A DNA stretch of 64,000 bases. It comes from Paenibacillus paeoniae. GTDB taxonomy: Bacteria; Bacillota; Bacilli; Paenibacillales; Paenibacillaceae. Shown piece by piece: positions 8,719-16,812 of the stretch. Within the stretch, counting starts at the first letter, position 1, and each line of letters begins with the position of its first letter. Both the position numbers and the translations under genes were made by a program. The notes beneath the pieces are model-generated. The model was given only the letters and a program-made list of their open reading frames with translations, did no database searches and had not been told where the DNA came from. The stretch covers positions 682,001 through 746,000 of the forward strand of contig NZ_QUBQ01000001.1 in NCBI RefSeq assembly GCF_003388735.1. The letters are read 5' to 3'.

Positions 8719-11514
8719 TTAGTGTCCAAGATACTTCTCAATCATCGTTTTGTACATGAAAGGCAGTGGATCTGCAGCTTCTTTAGTAAAGGTCGTAAGA
8801 CAATTCCGCATAATATGAAGCTTTTTGCACAAGGCTTTTCTTCTTTCGCTGTCGGGCTCTCCTAATACAATCATCTCTCTTGCATTCGGCTTAGCGATCC
8901 ATGTATCTGGATAATCTTCTTTCATTAATTGATTCTCAAGCTTCATGGAATCACTTTTCGCAGCCATGCTGTAGAACAAAGACTCGCTGACATCCCAATA
9001 GAATCCTGATTGGAGTGTAATTTCTATTGCTCCAGTTTTTCTGTTTATCCCAATTACATCAGCATTAGGCACTTCATCGCTGTCGTTATATCGGAAAAAA
9101 TGAACATTGTCGCGTGTAATACCTAATGGTTTATACTGATGCGAAAGTGAATCATTTCTCAAAAATGGAAATGTTGAAAAACGCAAGTTATAATCAAACA
9201 CCGCGAAAATATCCTTGTCAGCGCTGATGAGATCCTCAATTGCTCCCTTACAATTAGTTCCGATGGTTTGCTGAGTAGCAGAGCTTCTGCTCGTCTTGCT
9301 TCGCAAAAAGATAAGGAAGTCGGTAGTCTCGAGCCAAATAGTGGAGGTTTCCCCGATTGTAGAATCATTTAGTAGAGTAAATAATGGAGGCTTCCCATAT
9401 TCAATGCGCGTCATAACTACATGACTAATGTTCTCCCGTATACCTTTAACTGAAAATACGCCGAGCCATATTTCATTCTCATTCCAACCATTCTCAAATA
9501 ACTTCTTCGGGTAGAAACCATTATGTTTAAACAAGTCCATCACAGCACTACGTAAACGGAATTCTGGGTTTCTTTGATCAATGTTATTAATAAATTGAGT
9601 TAATATACCGGCATTAAGGAATTCCTGTCGTATCAAATCTTTAGGATCACCGACGCGAAGACTACGTTCCATTAAATGATAGGGTGGAATGTGAATAAGC
9701 GCTATGCGGTTCGTATTACGTTCTTGAAGAATTGTCTGTATTTCGGTTGTGCGTTCCATCTTTGTTTCTTGTCCCACGATTGGTACTATACGGCCATAAC
9801 GAGTACTTTCCTCCGTAATCATCGCCGCGGTAATGTTACCTTGTGTCTGAAACCGGAAATGGACGGATAAATGATGCTGAGCTAGAATGAAATCAACGAT
9901 TGTATAGGTGTCATCAATTGAAACACTCGCAATGAAAGGATCTTTAGTTCTTTTAATACGGTTTGCAAATTCCTTCAATGAGAGAACTACGGAAAAGTGA
10001 GAGTTGACGTTTGCTGAGTGATAATGGATGCTTACGTTTTTTTTCTTTGCTTCGGCATTTGCGAACAGCAGCTCACTTTGAATTGCTTCTGACCAATCCT
10101 CAACTGAGTAGGTCTTGTTATCTTTGAGTAAATGCATTTGAATCCAGTAGGAAATAGCGTTGTTAAAGAGCATTTTCTCCTCATGATCCCATATGTCAAT
10201 GTGACATTCTGTGGTCTCAATAAACGGTGAGTAGGGGAGTGTTTCTCTGTTGAGCCGCAGCTTCGTTGCTGAGTTACCTGTATGCGTTTCAATTATTTTC
10301 ATTTTGAAATGATCAGCGAAAGTTAAAAAAGCTTTGTGTCTTTCCTGTAAACCGATACCTGCTTGTATAGGCATATTTGAGGGTTCTAAATATTGTGTGT
10401 TATAAGTGATAAATAAGCGGTACTCAGCATCACGATCATTCCTCATATGATCGTATGGCAACGCAAGGAAAGATTCGAAGGTAACCTTGCCACTCTCTCT
10501 ATCAAATCGTCGAATTATCTCATACTCGGTCTCCGTCCTTAAATTAAATGCTCCTCCTTTCTTTGTGAGTTTTGTTTCCGCCATGATCGAGCAGTTATGG
10601 TCTTCATATCGTGAGGGCATCTGAATGAGTATGCTTGCACTTCCGTTATATTGTAAATCGTTATGAACATCCCAATATGCGTAACGTTTTAGAGAAACTG
10701 AAAAATTGATAAAGAAAGAACCGGGATGAAATGGTTTCGTTATCAAGGATGTCTGGAGTTCATATGAAATGGGAAGCTCTATGAAATAATTGTTTTTCTT
10801 CTTAATAAATCTTGTAAGTGAAGAATCACCAAATACGCGTTTTGCTATTTTCTCTGCTTTTCCAGCAGGGCCTAAATAACATTCGACCCAGACAGGCTCA
10901 GAGAGGACACTTGTGCTTGCTGTGTCTTTTATTACATGGTGGAAACGAAGTGGTTTATTGCCATTCATTCCGTCTATTACATGTTCTTGCCGGCAAAATA
11001 AGCGGTGAAGTAAGCTCGGTAAAAAACCATAAGCGCGATGCTGGATCATCTCCTCGCTGATCGAAATCTGGATCCATTCCCAACCTCCCAAATCCAGATC
11101 GCCTAACGGCTCCTTCAGTTCCTGCAAATGCCATTCACGTAGTGTTCTTATTATTTGCTGCAGCGGAACCATTTCTTCAGCAAATACTCGAAATCGCTTA
11201 TCACGTTTTGAGTACTCACTGAAAAAGCTCACGCCATGGTCTAACATAATCATTTTGCGAAGCGAAGACCAACGAACGTTTTGGAATTCTTGATTCCATT
11301 GGTTATCATTTACTTCCTTCAACCGCTCTTCGATCCTCTTGCAATAGTGCACTGGAAAAACAAGCATATAACATTCAGTAAGCTCCAAATGATCCAGTGA
11401 TACTTCCATTTGATATGGTTGAAGTGCTTGAGATTGGTTATGATGCTGTAACCATTCTGCATAACGATTCTGTATGGAATGAGGAGTAACTGTCACTTCG
11501 GTAGGGCTAGACAT
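8719..11514 (-). CDS. pPIWI-RE family protein (prokaryotic PIWI with R/E signature)
   Basis: This 931-residue protein has the layout of the pPIWI-RE family: a long N-terminal DUF3962-like region, then an RNase-H-fold PIWI region (DUF3893-like) from about residue 580. Family-like landmarks are DPKDLIRQEFLNAGILTQFI (~620-640), LRSAVMDLFKHNGF (~655), and near the C-terminus FDYNLRFSTFPFLRND (~773) and TLQSGFYWDVSE. The two genes upstream on the same strand are the helicase and REase that accompany pPIWI-RE proteins in the modules described by Burroughs, Iyer and Aravind. Such proteins are proposed to bind nucleic-acid duplexes and target invading DNA or R-loops; few have been tested. There is no Shine-Dalgarno anomaly, and the start has AGGAG at 11519-11523 (minus strand). 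I identify it from family recall and context, not from an alignment. Confidence 0.75.
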   Translation of the reverse strand: MSSPTEVTVTPHSIQNRYAEWLQHHNQSQALQPYQMEVSLDHLELTECYMLVFPVHYCKRIEERLKEVNDNQWNQEFQNVRWSSLRKMIMLDHGVSFFSEYSKRDKRFRVFAEEMVPLQQIIRTLREWHLQELKEPLGDLDLGGWEWIQISISEEMIQHRAYGFLPSLLHRLFCRQEHVIDGMNGNKPLRFHHVIKDTASTSVLSEPVWVECYLGPAGKAEKIAKRVFGDSSLTRFIKKKNNYFIELPISYELQTSLITKPFHPGSFFINFSVSLKRYAYWDVHNDLQYNGSASILIQMPSRYEDHNCSIMAETKLTKKGGAFNLRTETEYEIIRRFDRESGKVTFESFLALPYDHMRNDRDAEYRLFITYNTQYLEPSNMPIQAGIGLQERHKAFLTFADHFKMKIIETHTGNSATKLRLNRETLPYSPFIETTECHIDIWDHEEKMLFNNAISYWIQMHLLKDNKTYSVEDWSEAIQSELLFANAEAKKKNVSIHYHSANVNSHFSVVLSLKEFANRIKRTKDPFIASVSIDDTYTIVDFILAQHHLSVHFRFQTQGNITAAMITEESTRYGRIVPIVGQETKMERTTEIQTILQERNTNRIALIHIPPYHLMERSLRVGDPKDLIRQEFLNAGILTQFINNIDQRNPEFRLRSAVMDLFKHNGFYPKKLFENGWNENEIWLGVFSVKGIRENISHVVMTRIEYGKPPLFTLLNDSTIGETSTIWLETTDFLIFLRSKTSRSSATQQTIGTNCKGAIEDLISADKDIFAVFDYNLRFSTFPFLRNDSLSHQYKPLGITRDNVHFFRYNDSDEVPNADVIGINRKTGAIEITLQSGFYWDVSESLFYSMAAKSDSMKLENQLMKEDYPDTWIAKPNAREMIVLGEPDSERRKALCKKLHIMRNCLTTFTKEAADPLPFMYKTMIEKYLGH

Positions 11515-11535
11515 GGAATTCTCCTTTCAATTTTC

Positions 11536-14500
11536 CTATTTGTTAGACAGCAGCAATTGTGAATATTGATACTCCTTAATATTGAAAAGACTGTTTAAAA
11601 AAGGGCCGTATAGTGAAGTGTAGACATTGTTTCGCTGCAACTTTTCGAGGTTCATTTTCCATACATCAATCATGCTTATTTCAGTTTGTGAAGAGGGCAC
11701 ATTCGAACTTCCTCCTTCAATGTTAAACTCTGTATTGTCTTCTTGATGGAAGCTTTGATCACTTCTGATTCCTGTCATTTTCGCATCACATATGATGAGC
11801 CTTGCCGATGTATCCCCCCTAAGAAGCCTTCCGATAACCTGCTGCACTTTCACAAAAGTCATCCAACACAAATCACTTAGTTCTTTTTCTGTCAAAAGGT
11901 TTGCATATAAGGGTTTGCCGGCTAGGCCACGCATGAATCCTTGGGTTTTCTGTCTTAACCGTCTTATATAAGTTTCGTACTGGAGTCCTTGTTGGAGCAA
12001 TTCATCTCTATATTGCTTCTCTTTTTGGTGCATTAAAATAAAGTGATTTATTGGATCATCAACGTTGTAATAAGGACGGATAAACAAACAGATCGAACCA
12101 AAATAGGAGCGGTGCGTCCTGCCGGGCTCACGTTGAACGATATTATACCCTCGTGAGATTACATCAATAGGAGCTATGACGACGTCATGTCCATAATCAG
12201 GGATATCCTCTATTTCCGTACGCAGGATGGTCGGAAAGGGATAGCTGTATTCGGCAGCTTCGGGTGGCCGTACTACACAACAAAACCGCTTGTCCCATGC
12301 GTGCGCCTGATTCATAGTCTCAGCCACCACTAATCCATCTTCATAACTGGCAACCACGATTAGTACTTTCCTTGGCTCATCGTTGTTTTCATGGTGAGTT
12401 AATTCGTTCTCGAATAAGGGAAGGTGGTAATTTGTAATTTTTTGTAGCGCTCTTTTTCGTTCCTGGTTATACTGCCCGCTGACATAGGCCAAAGTTCCAT
12501 ATTCTGTCGTGTCCGGAACGTAAGATAGGAATGTTTCTATAACAGGTGCTGGGCTACTTGTTTTCAATGTCTGCGAAACTCGAATCGGCAAATGATGATG
12601 AGGACTTTCATCAGCGACGGATGTGCCAGAGAGTGCAATGATAGAAGGCCCTTCAATTCTCACAAGTTGCTGATCCTGTAAAATCCTTTTAGGTTTTATG
12701 GATTTCATCCGAGCATTCATTTCAGTCAGTAATAATCTAGTGTTTCCATGGTAACGGGTTGCTCGAATTTCGTACCCACTATTTTTACTCTTCTTTACGA
12801 TTCGGTAGCCCAAACTAACCCCCGTTGAAGGTTTCGGTAATAATTTCATTAGAGAACTACGGGGACCAAAGAACGAAACGAAAGACTCATCAAAGGGGAT
12901 ATCCTCTTTGATGAATGGGTAGGCGTGAACCAATTGTCTGATATGCTTTTCAAAAGCATGTAGATGAGATAGAAATACTAAGTATAGCCATGATCTTTTA
13001 TAAGCGGACAGTTCTTTCGTTTTTCGGCGAAGATTTACGGATACCGAGCCGAACCATTCGGTTTCTTCATCAAGCAAAATCTTTAAATAGGATTGTTCTA
13101 ATTCGTCTAAGCGGTCCATATCGTTTTCATCGGAACTGATGGGCGGGATATCTTTCATCAAATCGAGAAACTGTTGTGCTAACTTTTCTGGAACGGATAC
13201 AGGCTGAGAGTGAATAGATTCATCATCAAGCAGTGTTAGAAAATAACGAAGCGATGCAGTACCTTCATTCTCTTCACGCCATGTAAAAAAGCTGTGGAAT
13301 TGGTTCGCTGACTGAAAGAGACTGAATGTATTTCTGGACAAACCTTCAATAAATGGCTTATTCATTTGTAAGAATCGATTGAATACATGAATTTGCTTGA
13401 TCGTGTCTAGCGTTCCCATAACCATGGAGGAGAAAGCTTGTTGGCTCATTTTATCTTGTCGATTAAATCCAAGTTCTGAGAAAATGGTTTGCAAACGTGG
13501 TAGTGGCGCGTTGGCATCTCCGGATAATGTTATCTCTTCTGCACAGAAACTATCAAATATGCCCATAGTCTCATCGACTTCATCAATGAATAATAGGTCA
13601 AGGTTATTAAACATTGCTTCCCCGATAGAGGTTCTTCTATTTGTCAACATGCGAGGAGCATGTGTGCTATGGAATGTATAGGGCGTTGTGATCCATACAC
13701 CGGGTTTTGTCATTTGTCTAAAACCCTTCATCATGCCACAAGAAGTAAAGTAAGGACAAATGGGTTCGCGTTTTTCCTTAGGTTCATCAATTTCATCTTG
13801 ACTATCATGTGATGGGTAGCAAGTTACCTTTAGGTCATAGTTTTGACAAGGAAGGGTATTGCGCTTTATTCCTTGAAATCTGTCACCAAACCTTACAAGA
13901 AGCAAACATGAGTCACTTGCAACGGCTTGAGTTTCGGCAAAGGCATCGAGTTCACCAATAGACTTACATCCTTTAATTTTTTTCATCATATAATCGGAGT
14001 TGTGCTTTGAGCGATCTCGTGTCCCAATTATGGCCGTACTAGGTATACCGAACCCAGTCAACACTTCGTGAGCATCAAGTGCACGTGAGACGGTGCTAAG
14101 CATGTATCCAGCTTGAATGGATAGGGATTCCTTTCTGAAGATACGGAATAATTCTTCTTCGATCAGGGAGTTCTTTCCAGTTCCAACGCCTCCTACAACA
14201 TGCTGAATTCCTTCTGAATAATAGATATCTTGGACTTGTGTCCGTTTAGCCTGAAGCTGCCATTTCACTCCCATTTCTTGAGCGAGGTCTGTTCTCTCGC
14301 TTTCAGATACACGTCTTCCTAAGCGTTCTTTACGGATTTTTTGGGATAGGGTTGGGAAATGTTCATCTGCAGCCGCAAGTTTCATTTGTTCGGGACTGAA
14401 ATAGAAAGAGAAAAGATTCTCATAGCTATCGTATTTCTTCCTTTTTACTACATAATCACCAGGAACAATTGAACGGACTTCGGGAATAGAGGAGGCAGGG

Positions 14501-15102
14501 TACTTGGTTAATAGCTTGATAATAGCCCAGAGCCTCGGATTTCTCCTGATAAGCCTTCCTGCGGAATGAGAATGATATGGTACTCTGTTTTTAAACGATT
14601 CAAGATTAGTTAACTCATTGTAGAGTTGCGTATACTTTCTCTCTACACCTACAACTTCATTTCGCAGCCAATCAATGGATGGTCTTTGAATTTGGAATTC
14701 TGATTCGTATAAGGAGAATAAACGGTACTCGGGAGATAGTTTTGAATAAAATGTAAGACATTCTTTCCAAGTTTTCTCGCGCCCGTAAGTATCTCCGAAT
14801 CGTTGTCGAAGACTTTCGAGTAATTCAAGTTTCCAAGTGCTGAGAAATTGTTGGCCAAATACGTTATGACCCGTTAATATGGTCCAGACCTCATGAGTTG
14901 CTGGTCGATACTTTAATGCAGAAGCAACAGTCAAAATAAATTCTACATCAAGTGCTATTCGCGACCATTGCTTAACGGCGGCAGTTCGTTCCTTTTCACC
15001 GGTATGATCAGGGACATAGATGGCTCCTTCTTTATCGAGTAAGGTCTCAACTACACGATTAAATTGTTTGACCATTCCTTTTTCGTAGCGCATTGTAATC
15101 AT
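11536..15102 (-). CDS. DinG-like helicase of the pPIWI-RE module
   Basis: This 1188-residue SF2 helicase follows the REase gene with no gap. The first ATG abuts the preceding stop; the ATG three codons in (15093) is better spaced from the GGGGG ribosome site. Motifs in order: Walker A variant VVGGVGTGKNS (~300-310), four cysteines of a DinG/XPD-type metal cluster (LPC, VTC, ICP, TSC, ~418-455), Walker B LLFIDEVDE (~505), LSGTS (~822) and motif VI QVIGRLLRG (~1087). In Walker A the residue after the essential Lys is Asn rather than Ser/Thr, with Ser next. This is unusual and may affect magnesium coordination. It probably unwinds DNA or R-loops for the adjacent pPIWI-RE protein and REase. Confidence 0.78.
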   Translation of the reverse strand: MITMRYEKGMVKQFNRVVETLLDKEGAIYVPDHTGEKERTAAVKQWSRIALDVEFILTVASALKYRPATHEVWTILTGHNVFGQQFLSTWKLELLESLRQRFGDTYGREKTWKECLTFYSKLSPEYRLFSLYESEFQIQRPSIDWLRNEVVGVERKYTQLYNELTNLESFKNRVPYHSHSAGRLIRRNPRLWAIIKLLTKYPASSIPEVRSIVPGDYVVKRKKYDSYENLFSFYFSPEQMKLAAADEHFPTLSQKIRKERLGRRVSESERTDLAQEMGVKWQLQAKRTQVQDIYYSEGIQHVVGGVGTGKNSLIEEELFRIFRKESLSIQAGYMLSTVSRALDAHEVLTGFGIPSTAIIGTRDRSKHNSDYMMKKIKGCKSIGELDAFAETQAVASDSCLLLVRFGDRFQGIKRNTLPCQNYDLKVTCYPSHDSQDEIDEPKEKREPICPYFTSCGMMKGFRQMTKPGVWITTPYTFHSTHAPRMLTNRRTSIGEAMFNNLDLLFIDEVDETMGIFDSFCAEEITLSGDANAPLPRLQTIFSELGFNRQDKMSQQAFSSMVMGTLDTIKQIHVFNRFLQMNKPFIEGLSRNTFSLFQSANQFHSFFTWREENEGTASLRYFLTLLDDESIHSQPVSVPEKLAQQFLDLMKDIPPISSDENDMDRLDELEQSYLKILLDEETEWFGSVSVNLRRKTKELSAYKRSWLYLVFLSHLHAFEKHIRQLVHAYPFIKEDIPFDESFVSFFGPRSSLMKLLPKPSTGVSLGYRIVKKSKNSGYEIRATRYHGNTRLLLTEMNARMKSIKPKRILQDQQLVRIEGPSIIALSGTSVADESPHHHLPIRVSQTLKTSSPAPVIETFLSYVPDTTEYGTLAYVSGQYNQERKRALQKITNYHLPLFENELTHHENNDEPRKVLIVVASYEDGLVVAETMNQAHAWDKRFCCVVRPPEAAEYSYPFPTILRTEIEDIPDYGHDVVIAPIDVISRGYNIVQREPGRTHRSYFGSICLFIRPYYNVDDPINHFILMHQKEKQYRDELLQQGLQYETYIRRLRQKTQGFMRGLAGKPLYANLLTEKELSDLCWMTFVKVQQVIGRLLRGDTSARLIICDAKMTGIRSDQSFHQEDNTEFNIEGGSSNVPSSQTEISMIDVWKMNLEKLQRNNVYTSLYGPFLNSLFNIKEYQYSQLLLSNK

Positions 15103-16278
15103 CTACCCCCTTGAGACCCAGAGTGCCAAGCTGTTTCGAACAACCTGATACCACTTATACTCTGATACAATTTCAAGATGCTCCAAGATATCAGGTGATA
15201 GGATCTGCTGCACAATTCTTATATAATCGGTATGTCCCGATTGCCGAATCGTATCGGAAGGGACAACGATATAAGTCTTTTCCAGCTCTCCTTTTTTACG
15301 AAGGAAATTTTGTTGTGCCAAGTCTTCTCCCAAAATGAACGGGTTTAAATAATCTTTTATGTCAGCCTGAATAAACGGTTCACCATCCATTTCATACAAC
15401 AAATCTACGCGGTCAAAATCTGGATTTAGTTGTAACGAGATCATTTCTTCCTCTAGATTAATCTGTGACGCAATACGGCGCTCTTCGATGCCTGGGATAC
15501 GGATATAGCGATGTGCATAGTTGGAAAGGGTTAAATATCTCGTTTTGCCACGGATTATTTGTTGAAAAGGTTCTTTATTTATGCGGAAAACATCTATGTT
15601 GTGTTGACAGCGCCAATGAATGCAGTGGTAAGTATCTTGAGAGTAATTCATTGACCCTCCGCAATGAGGACAGAGCGTGATTTCTTGGTGATGAGAAGGG
15701 ATAGGTGTGAAAAGAAATCGTAAATTGTCAGCAACTCCAGCAATTTGTTGGAATGGTTCAAGCATATCCTCAACTTCATGGACTTCCCAAATCATGGGGC
15801 GATCTGAAGAACTCAGAATATCTCGTAGAGCGATAAAAGCATGATGGACTTTATAACTGATTGCAACCGGCAAGCCAATAATGCATTTCATAAGTTGAGA
15901 ATAGCGAATGGCTCCTTCAGAGTCGTAGGCCTCTCGTTCTTTCAAAAGCTCATACCAGATAGGGTGGACTCTATTATTACTGGGGTCTATGACTGGTAAA
16001 GGTGCACCGGAGACAAGTTGTGAAATGGCATCAGAACCGAGTTCAGTGACTGGTTTTTTCAAGAAACCGATAAGTGCAAATTCCGTTGAAGGAGTATAGT
16101 GTTCATTCTCGTAAGCTTCTTTTATGAACGATTTACATGAAGCAGAGAAGTTATGCATGAATTCATGATGCAATCGAGTACGAGGGTCGGCATTATGAGC
16201 GTCGATCCATGATTCAAGATCGATACATTGTTTGACAAGGGCAAGGAAAGACGACTGAAGAGAGAGGTCATTGGACAA
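15103..16278 (-). CDS. PD-(D/E)XK restriction endonuclease-like protein of the pPIWI-RE module
   Basis: This 391-residue protein is the first gene of the minus-strand operon. It starts at TTG 16278 with GGGGG about 10 bases upstream. A zinc ribbon, CPHCGG...C...C (CPHCGGSMNYSQDTYHC, ~202-218, and WRC), precedes the nuclease core VDLLYEMDG...IQADIKDY (~285-306), in which D...D-x-K fits a PD-(D/E)XK active site. Zinc ribbon plus REase core in a protein next to a pPIWI-RE protein is the hallmark of the REase partner of these modules. It should supply DNA cleavage because pPIWI-RE proteins themselves often lack a classical slicer site. Confidence 0.75.
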   Translation of the reverse strand: MSNDLSLQSSFLALVKQCIDLESWIDAHNADPRTRLHHEFMHNFSASCKSFIKEAYENEHYTPSTEFALIGFLKKPVTELGSDAISQLVSGAPLPVIDPSNNRVHPIWYELLKEREAYDSEGAIRYSQLMKCIIGLPVAISYKVHHAFIALRDILSSSDRPMIWEVHEVEDMLEPFQQIAGVADNLRFLFTPIPSHHQEITLCPHCGGSMNYSQDTYHCIHWRCQHNIDVFRINKEPFQQIIRGKTRYLTLSNYAHRYIRIPGIEERRIASQINLEEEMISLQLNPDFDRVDLLYEMDGEPFIQADIKDYLNPFILGEDLAQQNFLRKKGELEKTYIVVPSDTIRQSGHTDYIRIVQQILSPDILEHLEIVSEYKWYQVVRNSLALWVSRG

Positions 16279-16387
16279 TTGGGCTTTACCCCCATTTCTT
16301 AGATCTATAACAATATTTCGAGGTATAATTGTAAATTCCTACAATTTCAGTAATTTTCAACTGATACAAATACGATAACAAAACAAA

Positions 16388-16419
16388 TTGACAATAGGTT
16401 GTCATGAAACATATGTTCT
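16388..16419 (+). promoter_or_regulatory. Promoter-like site overlapped by a LexA-like box
   Basis: A perfect -35 TTGACA at 16388-16393 is followed after 18 bases by TATGTT. The palindrome GAAACATATGTTCT (16406-16419) covers the -10 position, as a repressor site would. The core AAAC-ATAT-GTTC is one base from the SOS consensus. The +strand gene start is ~390 bases away, so a long leader or a small unannotated transcript is possible. Confidence 0.45.
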
Positions 16420-16726
16420 ATGGCTCGATGTAGGTAATAAGTGAACTATGTTTCAGGAGTATTGGGAAACTTATGATAAAGCTCGTATGCTAACATTACC
16501 CATGTACATTTAAAATCGGATAATTCTTAGCATCACTTTACTTCTTCAATTATAATATTGGTGCGTGTTGCGAATCTTAGGGCAATATTAAATTGCACCT
16601 TTCTGCAACAAATCGACATTTTCTCGTTGGTGTCATTTATAACGGTAGCGTTGGTATAATTTTTGCTTAATTACACCGACCATATTGAAAAGCACCACTA
16701 ACGTTTTTTCAATTAATGAGGTTTAC

Positions 16727-16754
16727 TTGACATCATGGTCCATCATGCTAAACT
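16727..16754 (+). promoter_or_regulatory. Likely promoter of the methyltransferase operon
   Basis: TTGACA (16727-16732), a 16-base spacer and TAAACT (16749-16754) lie 58 bases upstream of the methyltransferase ATG, which has AGGAGAAG at 16798-16805. Confidence 0.5.
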
Positions 16755-16812
16755 TCGATTTAGGTAGAGAAATATGTAATCTAAAATAGAAATTATCAGG
16801 AGAAGTTCTGTC

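Larger units (their letters stand above)
16279..16812. other. 534-base divergent regulatory region
   Basis: No gene is visible here. The region lies between the pPIWI-RE operon (leftward) and the methyltransferase operon (rightward) and must hold both promoters. Seen here are the TTGACA-type promoter with LexA-like box at 16388-16419, a second imperfect box GAACTATGTTTC at 16443-16454, and the promoter at 16727-16754. A leftward promoter is less clear: TTTACA-N17-TGTTAT can be read on the minus strand around 16310-16340. Confidence 0.6.
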
